From positions 36,195 through 70,724 of the forward strand of contig QHOK01000030.1 in NCBI GenBank assembly GCA_003218755.1: 34,530 nt of DNA. Reading direction: 5' to 3'. A program made the translations under genes and the position numbers. The DNA comes from Verrucomicrobiota bacterium. GTDB lineage: Bacteria; Verrucomicrobiota; Verrucomicrobiia; Chthoniobacterales; UBA10450. Within the stretch, counting starts at the first letter, position 1. Every line of letters begins with the position of its first letter. A model generated the notes under the pieces. It searched no databases, was not told the origin of the DNA, and worked only from the letters and a program-made list of their open reading frames with translations. Positions 1-9,890 of the stretch are shown here, one piece after another.

Positions 1-347
1 GCGAAGGTCCACAACACGCGGCGCGTGAGCTCACCTGAAGAGTATTTCCGGGCGCGGCGATTTTGTTCAACGTTCAGCATGTGAAAGACCACTGACCACG
101 GACTACACGACTACGGGACTGGGGGCTTATAGTCCAGTTGTCTTGTTGTCGTCGTGTTTCCCGACACTGCTAGGGGGGCCGCCTGAATGGGTGCAAAAAA
201 GATTGAACACCATACGTCCGGGGGTTGTCACAGATTCGAATATTTAACCTTGTTAAATACTTCCCCGGATGCTACAACGCGTGACCGACATAGCATCAAC
301 GAATACAATTTACGGGACGTTGTCGATCCGAACCCCCCAAGAATTTG

Positions 348-1217
348 ATGAAAAAGAGTTATATGGCTGCTGAAGATAGCGATACCGGAATTAAGATTTA
401 CCTGCGCGAGATTGGGCAAATCCCACTGTTGACTCCGGACCAGGAGATCGAGCTGGCCGCGAAAATCAAAAAGGGCGATCGCGAAGCGCGAGCCCTGATG
501 ATCCGATCTAATCTGCGCTTGGTGGTAAAAATCGCGCATGATTACGCGAATCTAGGGCTCCCGCTCCTCGACCTGATTTCCGAAGGTAACATCGGCCTGA
601 TGAAAGCGGTGGAACGTTTTGATCCTGCTAAAGGCGGAAAGCTCAGCACGTACGCCGCGTGGTGGATCAAGCAGTCCATCAAGCGCGCGCTGGCGAACCA
701 GAGCAAGACGATCCGTCTGCCCGTGCATCTGGTGGACAAGATCTCCAAGATGCGCCGGGTTTCGCTGCAAATGAGTGAGGAGCTGGGCCGTGAACCGACG
801 GACGAGGAACTCGGTGACGAAATCGGCATTGCGAGCGGAAAAGTTTCGCAACTCAAGACCGTGTCAATCCGTCCGGCTTCACTCGATGCACCGATCAGCG
901 ACGATGACTCCACGGAGTTCGGTGAAATTGTCGGCGACGAGGAAGCTCAAACGCCCTTCGAATTATTGCGTGATAAAAATCTCCGCAATGAAGTCGGCGG
1001 TTTGCTCGATGTGTTGGATGATCGCGAGAAGAAGATCATTTTCCAGCGATTTGGCCTGGACGGCGGCAAGCCCAAGACGCTCGAAGAAGTCGGCAAGAAA
1101 TTCGGTGTTACACGAGAACGGATTCGGCAGTTGCAGAATATCGCCCTCTCGAAACTTCGCCGTGCGCTCAGCAAGAAAGAGCGCCCGGTGGATGTCGAGT
1201 TGCCGGTCGAAGCGTAG
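348..1217 (+). CDS. RNA polymerase sigma factor, sigma-70 family (RpoD/RpoS-like, short group-2 type)
   Basis: Region 1.2 'DTGIKIYLREIGQIPLLTPDQEIELA', region 2 'NLRLVVKIAHDYANLGLPLLDLISEGNIGLMKAVERFDPAKGGKLSTYAAWWIKQSIKRAL', region 4 'TLEEVGKKFGVTRERIRQLQNIALSKLRRAL'. ATG at 348 follows an in-frame TTG at 345. Confidence 0.95.
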   Translation: MKKSYMAAEDSDTGIKIYLREIGQIPLLTPDQEIELAAKIKKGDREARALMIRSNLRLVVKIAHDYANLGLPLLDLISEGNIGLMKAVERFDPAKGGKLSTYAAWWIKQSIKRALANQSKTIRLPVHLVDKISKMRRVSLQMSEELGREPTDEELGDEIGIASGKVSQLKTVSIRPASLDAPISDDDSTEFGEIVGDEEAQTPFELLRDKNLRNEVGGLLDVLDDREKKIIFQRFGLDGGKPKTLEEVGKKFGVTRERIRQLQNIALSKLRRALSKKERPVDVELPVEA

Positions 1218-1304
1218 GAGACTGTAGGCGCTTCCTTGTGGAAAGCGCGACACTGATCTACTAAACACGCACGCGGTGCGCCGCTCACAGCCCGGCGGCT
1301 ACAA

Positions 1305-2627
1305 TTATTTTACCACGCGCAGCTGAATGGAATCGATCAGCGCCCGCCCCATGCGCACGTCGCTGATGATCACCATGCGATTTCCGGGCGCAGCAAGTTT
1401 TTTCGCGCGCAAGAATTTCTCCGCTGACGCAATGGTCTCGTCTGGGTCTCCGGTAAAATGGATGCGAACGGGAAATGTTCCCCAATAAAGCGCCAGCTGC
1501 CGATATACTTGTTCGCTTGGGGTGAAGGCAAAGATCGGCGCGCGCTGCGGACGCAAATTCGACGCATAACGCGCCATCCTCCCATGCACGGTAAAGACGA
1601 TCAGTTTCGAATCTTCCAGCGAGTTCGCCAGCGCGACGGCTGAAGCAACGGTCTTTTGTCGAATGTTTTCCAGCAGCGCATCTTTCGCATAACCTGCGCC
1701 TCCGCTGCGCTCGATGCGCATGGCCACGCGGTTCAGGACCTCAACGCATTCTACTGGATAGCGGCCGAGCGTCGTTTCAGCGCTGAGCATGAGAGCGTCG
1801 GCTTGTTCGAAAACCGCGTTTGCCACGTCGGTCACCTCTGCGCGAGTGGGAAGTCGATTTGTGATCATTGATTCCAGCAGCTGCGTTGCGATTACCACCG
1901 GTTTGCCCTGGCGAATGCATTTCTTCACGATTCGGCGTTGAATAATTGGCAGTTCCTCCATTGGACATTCGATTCCCAAATCGCCGCGAGCGACCATGAT
2001 CACGTCAGTACTTTCGATCATCTTATCGATTGATCGCACTGCCAATTGGTCCTCAATCTTTGCGACGATCTGCGCGTTGCTCTTTTTCCTGGACAGGAGT
2101 TGGCGCAGCTGTTCGATGTCGCTTTTCTCCCGCACAAAGCTTAGCGCCACAAAATCGACGCCTAGCTGCGCGCCGAGCGCAACATCGGCAATGTCCTTTT
2201 TCGTAAGCGGCGGCAGATTCACGTGAACACGGGGCAGATTAATGTGACGCCGCGAGCCGAGCACGGCAGGAGTCAGGACTCTGGTGCGCACCCGGTCTCT
2301 TCCCTTTTCCAGCACGACCAATTTGATCAAGCCGTTATCGACCAAAACCTTGTCGTCGACCCCCAAGTCCTTCACGAATCCAGGGTAATTTACGTTCACG
2401 GAATATTGCTCTTTGCTTTTTGTGCCGCGCACAGTGAACTCCAGGATGTCGCCCGGCGTTAGGTGCAGATCGGTTTTCATGCGCGGCACAATCTCGCGGA
2501 CCCATTCATGAGTAGCGTGACTCATGTTCAGCCGGAAAACATCCGTGCCTTTCTGGATTAACTGTCGCAGGGCCTGTGTCTTTTCTGTTGCCGGGCCGAG
2601 CGTGCAAATGATTTTGGTCTTCCGCAT
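1305..2627 (-). CDS. pyk: pyruvate kinase
   Basis: N-term 'RKTKIICTLGPAT', 'VAKIEDQLAVRSIDKMIESTDVIMVARGDLGIECP', 'RAEVTDVANAVFEQADALMLSAETTLGRYPVE'. Confidence 0.95.
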   Translation of the reverse strand: MRKTKIICTLGPATEKTQALRQLIQKGTDVFRLNMSHATHEWVREIVPRMKTDLHLTPGDILEFTVRGTKSKEQYSVNVNYPGFVKDLGVDDKVLVDNGLIKLVVLEKGRDRVRTRVLTPAVLGSRRHINLPRVHVNLPPLTKKDIADVALGAQLGVDFVALSFVREKSDIEQLRQLLSRKKSNAQIVAKIEDQLAVRSIDKMIESTDVIMVARGDLGIECPMEELPIIQRRIVKKCIRQGKPVVIATQLLESMITNRLPTRAEVTDVANAVFEQADALMLSAETTLGRYPVECVEVLNRVAMRIERSGGAGYAKDALLENIRQKTVASAVALANSLEDSKLIVFTVHGRMARYASNLRPQRAPIFAFTPSEQVYRQLALYWGTFPVRIHFTGDPDETIASAEKFLRAKKLAAPGNRMVIISDVRMGRALIDSIQLRVVK

Positions 2628-2737
2628 TGCTTGAAAGAATTAAGTTTGTGGCAGCGAAAGCCAAGTCGCTTTTGACGTTTAGTAAATTGCTGCCAAATCG
2701 AGCGAATGCGTTCCGCCGGTCGCATTGTACACAAAAT

Positions 2738-2763
2738 GCGGCACGCCTTGCAAAGCGTGCCGC
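2738..2763 (-). terminator. hairpin, likely terminator of the DUF4142 gene
   Basis: Perfect 9-bp inverted repeat GCGGCACGC / GCGTGCCGC with an 8-nt loop, just 3' of the minus-strand stop at 2785, followed on the minus strand by ATTTTGTG. Confidence 0.6.
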
Positions 2764-2784
2764 GTCGCGCAACAAGCGTTTTAT

Positions 2785-3300
2785 TTATTTCAGCTTGCTC
2801 TGGGTTTCCTTGGCAAGGTCAAGATGCTCTTGGACCACTTTTGCTGTGTCCTCCGCAAACTTTTTCACGTCGGGATCACTCCCACCGTTTGCTTCCTCCT
2901 TGAATTCAGCCAGGTCCTTTCCGTGATCCTTGACCATCATGTCCATGTAAGCTTTGTCCGAGCTCCAGCTTACGGTTGGCTCTTTCGCCGGCAATTTTAC
3001 GTTCTTTTCCGCCGCGATCTTTTTTAGTTCGTCGTTGGCCTTGCCATGATCGGCGACCATTCGTTTGCCGAATGATTTAACGTCGTCGTTTTGCCCCTTC
3101 TGTTCAGCTAATTTTCCCATCGCGACTTCCATCATTCCGCCCTTGGCGGCCTTCTTCATGAAAGTCTTGTCCTTGGCGGTCAGCGAGGAGTTTTTGCCGG
3201 CTGGAGTGTCTTGTGCTGCGGCCACTCCAGCCAGGCTGAGCGCCACAATCGCCAGAGAAAGAATACAAAACTGCGAAATAACTTTGATTTTGGTTTTCAT
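2785..3300 (-). CDS. DUF4142 domain-containing secreted protein
   Basis: Signal-peptide-like 'MKTKIKVISQFCILSLAIVALSLAGVAAAQ', then 'FMKKAAKGGMMEVAMGKLAEQKGQNDDVKSFGKRMVADHGKANDELKKIA', typical of DUF4142. Confidence 0.85.
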   Translation of the reverse strand: MKTKIKVISQFCILSLAIVALSLAGVAAAQDTPAGKNSSLTAKDKTFMKKAAKGGMMEVAMGKLAEQKGQNDDVKSFGKRMVADHGKANDELKKIAAEKNVKLPAKEPTVSWSSDKAYMDMMVKDHGKDLAEFKEEANGGSDPDVKKFAEDTAKVVQEHLDLAKETQSKLK

Positions 3301-3456
3301 GGTTTTTTGTACGGTTGAAATATGCCGGGACACCCCGGCAATTAAGAAATCGCAAAGGGGTGCCTGCTTGGACGCGGACGAATTGCGATTTCCCTAACCA
3401 ATTCGTGCCGCCGTACGTGCCGCGACTGCCAGGCCGAGGAGAGATGCGAAGAGCGG

Positions 3457-4872
3457 TCAGACTCCGGAGATGTTCCTCGCGTACGAGCTCTCCACGCGTC
3501 TCGCCACGTCCTTGTAGCCGTAATCAACCTCGTAAATCTGCTTCATACAGGCGAGTGATTTTTCCTGTTCGCCCATCCGCTCGTAAACGAGACCGAGATT
3601 GTACACGATCTCTTTCTTCGTCGCGTCCATTGATAAAATTTCCTTCGAGACGTCCTCGAGTTGTTTGACTGCAAGATCAAGCATCTCAAGTTCGTTGTAG
3701 CAGCAACCGAGCAGATTCATCGCTTTCGGACGCGCATGTGGATTTTGCCGTGCGCGCTGCAATTCCGGCAAGGCCTCGCGAAAACGCCCGGCATTGAAGA
3801 GGTTTTCACCCAATTCAAACCGGAGCTGAAGATCGGTGGGATTCCGTGCAACACGTTCGAGCGCGTCGGCGATGACGATTTCTGCGCGCTTGGATTTGGC
3901 GGTCTTCAATTGCTCAGATCTTTTGCCATACAATTCATTTGCTGGATCGTGCGAGGAAAGAAACTCCTCGTGCGCAGCAATCTCCCGTTCGAGGCTTTTG
4001 ATCTTCAAATCCGAAGCCTTTCGAACTAATCCGGCGTCCGCGCCTTTGGTCAGATTGGCAGCATACTCATACCAGCCAATTGCTGCCTCGAAATCTTCCT
4101 TTTGCTCGTTCAATGCACCCAGGCGCCGCGCGAGATCGATGTTTGCGGGTTCCGCTTGGTGCAGCGCGTACGTTTCGGCAATCTGTCGGTCGAGCGATTC
4201 CCCGGTCAATCGCATCCGGCTCTGTTGTTCTAACGAAATCGCTATCTCTTTGTCCTTGATCAGGTCCCGGTAACTTTCAGCCTGCGTCCATCCACCCCGC
4301 TTCATGGATCCATGGGCCGAAGCGTCTTTGCCCAGACGGAGCGCTTGAGCATCGAGCGGATTTATGGCCGTGATTTGATTATAGATTTCTACCTCCTGGT
4401 CGTGGTCGCCAAGCTGGCGATACAAGCGCCCAAGCTCGTGCAGCACCTTGACGTCGCGGGGATTTTCCTCCAGCAGCGTCCGCAGCGCAAACACGCCGAT
4501 CTCCGGCCAGCCCGCGGCTAGCGCGGCTTCTTTCAAAACCAGATTTGCCTGCCGATTGTAAGGCTCCTTTTCCAGAGCCTTTTCCAGCATTTCAACCGCG
4601 TGTTTCGGGTCGTTTTTAATTTGTCGCTGCGCTTTCATCACCGTGATCGACGCAGTTGAGATGTAAAAAAAACTTTTCTTTGCCGATTTGCTTCTTGTTA
4701 CCTCGGTACGCCGCAATAATTGACGGCCCGTAAGAAACTGTGGCTCCTGCTTGAGAATTTCCTGTAAGAGTGAAATTGCGTAACCGAGGTTGCGCAACTC
4801 GATGGCGGTCACTGCCTTGAGCCAAAGATTGCGCTGTGCTTCGGTCAGTTCCTTTTCTGTTTTAGCAGGCAT
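3457..4872 (-). CDS. tetratricopeptide repeat protein
   Basis: Repeated TPR-like helices ('AVEMLEKALEKEPYNRQANLVLKEAAL', 'LHELGRLYRQLGDHDQEVEIYNQITAINPLDAQAL', 'LGENLFNAGRFREALPELQRARQN'). ORF extends to 4929; ATG at 4872 preferred. Confidence 0.8.
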   Translation of the reverse strand: MPAKTEKELTEAQRNLWLKAVTAIELRNLGYAISLLQEILKQEPQFLTGRQLLRRTEVTRSKSAKKSFFYISTASITVMKAQRQIKNDPKHAVEMLEKALEKEPYNRQANLVLKEAALAAGWPEIGVFALRTLLEENPRDVKVLHELGRLYRQLGDHDQEVEIYNQITAINPLDAQALRLGKDASAHGSMKRGGWTQAESYRDLIKDKEIAISLEQQSRMRLTGESLDRQIAETYALHQAEPANIDLARRLGALNEQKEDFEAAIGWYEYAANLTKGADAGLVRKASDLKIKSLEREIAAHEEFLSSHDPANELYGKRSEQLKTAKSKRAEIVIADALERVARNPTDLQLRFELGENLFNAGRFREALPELQRARQNPHARPKAMNLLGCCYNELEMLDLAVKQLEDVSKEILSMDATKKEIVYNLGLVYERMGEQEKSLACMKQIYEVDYGYKDVARRVESSYARNISGV

Positions 4873-5033
4873 ACTCGTGCCGCTGACTATAGTTTCATTT
4901 CCACATGCCGTCACCGCAAATGGTGGCACGCCGGGAGTTCAGCGTTGAGCGCTTGCCGAGCCGTGCCAAGGCGAAGGCGGGTTGAGCGTCAGGCGTTGAG
5001 CGACTAGTCTTAGGTTAGCCGTCGAAACTCGGA

Positions 5034-6083
5034 ATGAAACGTGGCTTCAATTTCTCTGACCGCGCTCCGGTCGAATTGAGTGGCGGCGGGCGGTTTGTAG
5101 TGCCGCGCAAGGATTTCGTACCGGCTTACGTGCGGACGTTCGAAAAAGGCGTTCTTCAGCAACGTGCCACGGAAGCCGTAGATTCGCTGCGCTCATGCCG
5201 CGTCTGCCCGCGTGACTGCGAGATTGACCGGTTTAATAACAAGATCGGCGTGTGCAAAAGCGGCCGCCTTGCGCGCGTGGCCAGCGCGTTTCCGCATTTC
5301 GGCGAAGAAGATTGTCTGCGCGGGTGGAACGGGTCGGGCACGATCTTTTTCGGCTGGTGCAATCTGCGCTGCGTGTTCTGCCAGAATTTCGAGACCAGCC
5401 AGTTCGGCGAGGGCGCAGAAGTCACGGCCTCGGAACTCGCGGGTATCATGCTTGATGTGCAAGAGAGCGGCTGCCACAACGTCAATTTCGTCACGCCGGA
5501 GCACGTCGTGCCGCAGATTCTCGAAGCGCTCGTGATTGCCGTCGAGCGCGGCTTGCGTCTGCCGCTCGTTTATAACACATCCGCATACGACAGCCTCGAA
5601 AGCATCGAATGGATGGATGGCTTAGTCGACATCTATATGCCCGATTTCAAACTCTGGGACGCCGAACATTGCCGAAAATATCTTGTCGCCAGCGATTACG
5701 CCGACGCCGCGCGCGCCGTGATCGCTGCGATGCATGCACAAGTCGGCGAATTAAAAGTGGACGACAACGGTCTGGCATTGCGCGGGGTCCTCGTGCGCCA
5801 TCTCGTCATGCCCGGCCTTCTCGACGATACACGCGAAATTATGCAATGGATCGCTGACAACTTGTCGCGCGATACTTACGTCAACGTGATGGACCAATAT
5901 TATCCAGCCCACAAAGCCGAAACCGAACCGCGCTTCGCCGAAATCAACCGCGGCATTTCCAACGACGAATTCTGCAATGCCCTCGAACTAGCCCGCGCCA
6001 CCGGCCTCTGGCGCTTTGACACCCGCTGGCGTCACGTGATTCCGCACGGCGCTCCGGTTTGGCTGCCACGATTGCAAGGCTAG
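5034..6083 (+). CDS. radical SAM protein, PflA-like (putative pyruvate-formate-lyase-activating-enzyme family)
   Basis: 'CRVCPRDCEIDRFNNKIGVCKSG' and radical SAM CxxxCxxC in 'FFGWCNLRCVFCQNFETSQ'. Confidence 0.88.
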   Translation: MKRGFNFSDRAPVELSGGGRFVVPRKDFVPAYVRTFEKGVLQQRATEAVDSLRSCRVCPRDCEIDRFNNKIGVCKSGRLARVASAFPHFGEEDCLRGWNGSGTIFFGWCNLRCVFCQNFETSQFGEGAEVTASELAGIMLDVQESGCHNVNFVTPEHVVPQILEALVIAVERGLRLPLVYNTSAYDSLESIEWMDGLVDIYMPDFKLWDAEHCRKYLVASDYADAARAVIAAMHAQVGELKVDDNGLALRGVLVRHLVMPGLLDDTREIMQWIADNLSRDTYVNVMDQYYPAHKAETEPRFAEINRGISNDEFCNALELARATGLWRFDTRWRHVIPHGAPVWLPRLQG

Positions 6084-6093
6084 CGAATGCTGA

Positions 6094-8634
6094 CTAAAGA
6101 AGATCCAATTGCGGTTTATCAGAGCTTTTCGCAGATTTTTTCCTGCGCCGCGGTTCGCTGGCGGCGATCGTTTCGATAGCGCCATCTGGCTTCTCCAAAC
6201 GCGCAAGGATTTCCTTTGCGCGGTCGAGAATTTCCCTTGGCAAACCGGCCAGACGCGCGACGTGGATTCCGTAGCTTTTGTCCGCGCCGCCGGGGATGAT
6301 TTTGCGCAGGAAAATGATTTGCTCGTTCCATTCGCGCACCGCGACATTGAAATTGCAGACGCCGCTACGGTCCTCGGCGAGTTTGGTCAGCTCGTGGTAG
6401 TGCGTCGCGAACAACGTCCGCGCTTTGATTTTATCGTGCAGAAACTCGGCCACACTCCAGGCAATGGAGAGCCCGTCGAAGGTGGACGTGCCGCGGCCGA
6501 TCTCATCGAGGATCACCAGGCTCCGTTCGGTGGCGTTATTCACGATGTTTGAGGTCTCGTTCATCTCCACCATGAACGTTGATTGGCCGCGCGCGAGATC
6601 GTCGTTTGCGCCAACGCGGGTGAAGATGCGATCAACCAGACCAATCTCTGCGCTCTCTGCCGGCACGAAACTGCCGATCTGCGCCATCAACACAATCAGG
6701 GCAACTTGGCGGATGTAAGTTGATTTCCCGGCCATGTTCGGCCCCGTGATAATAGCGAGCCGCAGATTTTCGCCGTCGAGCGTCGTGTCATTCGGCACGA
6801 ACTTCTCTTCTACCAGAGTTTGATCCAGGACGGGGTGCCGACCATCCTTGATCACTAGCCGCAGCGTTTCGTTCAGCGTCGGCCGGCAATAGCGGAAGAG
6901 ACGCGCGGTTTCGGCGAGCGCACAGATAACGTCAAGAACCGCGATTGCTTCCGCAGTTTGCTGGATTGGCCCAAGCTCACGCAAAGTGTCGTCGCGCAGC
7001 TTTTGAAAGAGCTGGTATTCGAGCTGCCGAGCGCGCTCGTCTGCGCCGAGGATTTTCGCCTCCATTTCCTTGAGCTCGGGAGTAACGAAGCGTTCGCCGC
7101 CAACGGTCGTTTGTTTGCGCGCGTAATGCGCGGGCACATTCGCGAGGTTCGATTTTGTCACCTCGATGAAGTAGCCGAACACGGAGTTGTAACGCACTTT
7201 GAGCGACTTGATTCCGGTGGCTGCAATCTCGTGCTCCTGCAATTGGCTAATCCAATTTTTCCCGTCGCGCGATGCTCGCCGCAGCTGGTCCAGATCGCTA
7301 TCGTACGTGTCGCGGAAAATTCCGCCGTCTTTCAGGGAAAGCGGCGGATCGTCGACGAGCGCCTTCTCCAGCTTCTCCGCCAGGTCCGGCATTTCGTGGA
7401 TGTTGTTTTGCAGCTGTAGTGGCAGCCGTGTCGGCGGCTCTGTCGAATCGTTTGCAGCCGACACGGCTGCCTCTACAGGACCCGCGCCAAACGCAAGACG
7501 CTCAATCAGCTTTTGTAGTTCGCCTTTCAACTTCGGGATTTGTTGAAGCGAAGTTTTCAGCGCGACGAGATCGCGGGCGTTGCCCGAAGCCTGGCTCAAC
7601 CGTCCGGTGGCGCGTTCGATGTCGCGAATTGACTTCAACTGGCCGCGAATAGCTGCGAGCAGATCCGGCTCCTGCAATAAATCGGCGATCATCTGGTGGC
7701 GACGTTGCAGCTCGTCCAGATTGCGCAGCGGTTGCAAAATCCAGGCGCGCAGTTTGCGTCCGCCCATCGGTGTAGCCGTGCGATCAAGTACTGCGAGCAG
7801 AGTCGTGTCACGCAGACTACGGGATTCCACCAGCTCGAGATTCGTCTGCGTGGCAGCGTCGAGCAGGACGTAATCCGCAGGCGCATCGCTGCGCAACGAG
7901 GTCAGGTGATCGATCTTGCGCCGAAGCTGATGTTTCAGGTAATGAACGATTGCGCCGGCGGCCGCCACCGCCTGCGGCATCTGCGCGCAGCCAAATCCGT
8001 CCAGCGATTTGACTTTGAAATGTTCGCACAACGTGAAGACTGCTTGTTCTGGCAGAAACGCATAGCCGTCGTAACCAAGCGCGTTCGGGATTTCTTTAAA
8101 CTGCTGCTGCTGCTGTTCATCGCTAATGAGAAGTTCCGAAGGGGAAACACGCGCTATTTCGTCGAGCAGTGATTGCCGGTCTTGCAATTGAATGATCCGG
8201 AACTCGCCTGTGCTGAGATCGGCATACGCAAAACCGAAGCTATCGGCATCGGCATAGATCGCGCCGAGATAATTTGCGCGCTTGGATTCGAGCAAGTCGA
8301 GATCGCTTACCGTGCCGGCGCTGACAATCTGAGTGATGTCGCGTGAAACAATTTTTCCCGGTTGCGGCTCGCTGGTTTGGTCGCAGATGGCCACGCGGCG
8401 CCCTGCTTTGATGAGCTTTGCCATGTAATTTTGCGCCGCGTGGTACGGCACGCCACACATGGGCACGCCGTTGCGCTTGGTCAGCGCGACATTCAGCAGT
8501 CCGGACGCTTCTTTCGCGTCTTCAAAAAACAGCTCATAAAAATCCCCGAGGCGAAAGAGCAGAAGCGTATCGGCCGGAATGCTGGCCCGTAGCCGTCGGT
8601 ATTGCTGCATCATTGGAGTGAGCGCGTCGCGCAT
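6094..8634 (-). CDS. mutS: DNA mismatch repair protein MutS
   Basis: 'TPMMQQYRRLRASIPADTLLLFRLGDFYELFFEDA', Walker A 'ITGPNMAGKSTYIRQVALIVLMAQIGSFVPA', 'FMVEMNETSNIVNNATERSLVILDEIGRGTSTFDGLSIAW'. Confidence 0.98.
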   Translation of the reverse strand: MRDALTPMMQQYRRLRASIPADTLLLFRLGDFYELFFEDAKEASGLLNVALTKRNGVPMCGVPYHAAQNYMAKLIKAGRRVAICDQTSEPQPGKIVSRDITQIVSAGTVSDLDLLESKRANYLGAIYADADSFGFAYADLSTGEFRIIQLQDRQSLLDEIARVSPSELLISDEQQQQQFKEIPNALGYDGYAFLPEQAVFTLCEHFKVKSLDGFGCAQMPQAVAAAGAIVHYLKHQLRRKIDHLTSLRSDAPADYVLLDAATQTNLELVESRSLRDTTLLAVLDRTATPMGGRKLRAWILQPLRNLDELQRRHQMIADLLQEPDLLAAIRGQLKSIRDIERATGRLSQASGNARDLVALKTSLQQIPKLKGELQKLIERLAFGAGPVEAAVSAANDSTEPPTRLPLQLQNNIHEMPDLAEKLEKALVDDPPLSLKDGGIFRDTYDSDLDQLRRASRDGKNWISQLQEHEIAATGIKSLKVRYNSVFGYFIEVTKSNLANVPAHYARKQTTVGGERFVTPELKEMEAKILGADERARQLEYQLFQKLRDDTLRELGPIQQTAEAIAVLDVICALAETARLFRYCRPTLNETLRLVIKDGRHPVLDQTLVEEKFVPNDTTLDGENLRLAIITGPNMAGKSTYIRQVALIVLMAQIGSFVPAESAEIGLVDRIFTRVGANDDLARGQSTFMVEMNETSNIVNNATERSLVILDEIGRGTSTFDGLSIAWSVAEFLHDKIKARTLFATHYHELTKLAEDRSGVCNFNVAVREWNEQIIFLRKIIPGGADKSYGIHVARLAGLPREILDRAKEILARLEKPDGAIETIAASEPRRRKKSAKSSDKPQLDLL
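7415..7477. repeat. inverted repeat inside mutS
   Basis: Left arm TGTAGTGGCAGCCGTGTCGGC (7415-7435) and right arm GCCGACACGGCTGCCTCTACA (7457-7477); 20/21 complementary, 21-nt spacer, no frame disruption. Confidence 0.9.
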
Positions 8635-8741
8635 TATTTCAGAATTAAATCAGCCCACGCGAATTGCGAGTGTGGAATGGCGCACTAGCAAAAATTCCTT
8701 GTCTGTTGGAGAATATTGACCTCCAATCCACCGCGACTTTC

Positions 8742-9725
8742 ATGCATTTCATGATCAGTTTCTTCAGCAGTCGGCTCTTCGTATTAGGCTTTCTCGCTTT
8801 TCCTTCAGCGCTCCTGGCGATAACCTTGGTCGAAAAACATCCGCCTGTTCGCCCTGCGGACGCCGATTCGGCAGTGGCAATCTGGGACATTGACCTAAAG
8901 CTGGCGAACACTTTGCCACGAAACTTCCGCACGACAAACGATCCGCTTAACGAAAGCAAAGGTGAAACGCTTGCCACGACTGGGTTGAGCGATCTGCGCG
9001 CCTCGGGCAGCGGCGAGTTTACTCCTGAGGGTCTAAAGCTTGTGCTGGCGCGAACTCGCGGTCCCGTCACCGTCTTCGATTTACGACAAGAAACGCACAT
9101 ATTTGTGAACGAACTGCCTGTCAGCTGGTATGCTACACACGATTGGGTGAACGTCGGTCGCAGTCACAGCGCAATTGAAGAGGGGGAGGCTTCTCGAGTG
9201 CAATCGCTTAAGCCGGGGAGCGAAATCGACGTTCGACCCGGCCATCCTGTCAAACACGGCAGCGCCAATTCTGTCACGCCAGAACAGGTCACTGTCGAAC
9301 GGGCAAGCACCGAACAGAATATCGTCGAAGGCGCCGGCGCGCATTATGTGCGCATTACGGCCACCGACCACGCGCGTCCGCCCGATGACGAGGTGGACCG
9401 CTTTGTTCTCGCTGTCCGCGCGCTTCCGGAGGATGCATGGGCGCATTTCCACTGTGAAGCGGGTCTGGGACGCACCACCACGTTTATGGTGCTTTATGAC
9501 ATGCTCCGAAATGCGAATCGTGTGTCGCTGGAGGACATTGTCCGCCGTCAAAAGATTCTGAGTCATGGCTATGACGTGCTTCAACCGGATGAACCCGGAA
9601 ACTGGAAGGCGCCTTATGCCGCAGACCGGGCTGCATTTGTCCGCGCATTTTACGACTATGCTCGCGCTAATCCGAATGGCCGGCCGCAGCTTTGGAGCGA
9701 ATGGCTCAAGTCCGCTGCGCAGTGA
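8742..9725 (+). CDS. secreted PTP-like (cysteine) phytase / inositol polyphosphate phosphatase family
   Basis: Signal sequence 'MHFMISFFSSRLFVLGFLAFPSALLA'; 'DLRQETHIFVNELPVSWYATHDWVNVG', general-acid loop 'TDHARPPDDEVDRF', P-loop 'HFHCEAGLGRTTTFMVLYDMLRNA' (HCxxGxxRT). ORF opens at TTG 8664. Confidence 0.88.
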   Translation: MHFMISFFSSRLFVLGFLAFPSALLAITLVEKHPPVRPADADSAVAIWDIDLKLANTLPRNFRTTNDPLNESKGETLATTGLSDLRASGSGEFTPEGLKLVLARTRGPVTVFDLRQETHIFVNELPVSWYATHDWVNVGRSHSAIEEGEASRVQSLKPGSEIDVRPGHPVKHGSANSVTPEQVTVERASTEQNIVEGAGAHYVRITATDHARPPDDEVDRFVLAVRALPEDAWAHFHCEAGLGRTTTFMVLYDMLRNANRVSLEDIVRRQKILSHGYDVLQPDEPGNWKAPYAADRAAFVRAFYDYARANPNGRPQLWSEWLKSAAQ

Positions 9726-9890
9726 TTGCGTTAACTTTGAATCGCGCCAGCAAGAAAGCGATGCGAGGACGCATCGCACTCAAAGGCACTTCGTGCGAAA
9801 TGCACCGGACTGGTGGAGTAAAATCTGGAGTTGCGGAATAATTTCGCACTCAGGGTGCCCCCGGGGTCGCGTAAGCAAAGAGGAAACTAT

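Noticed and set aside
60-130. Possible tandem repeat (ACCACTGACCACGGACTACACGACTACGGGACT)
   Set aside because: Only loosely repetitive short units; too degenerate to define a repeat or CRISPR array.
228-539. - strand ORF at the window start
   Set aside because: Overlaps the sigma factor gene antisense; no recognisable family.
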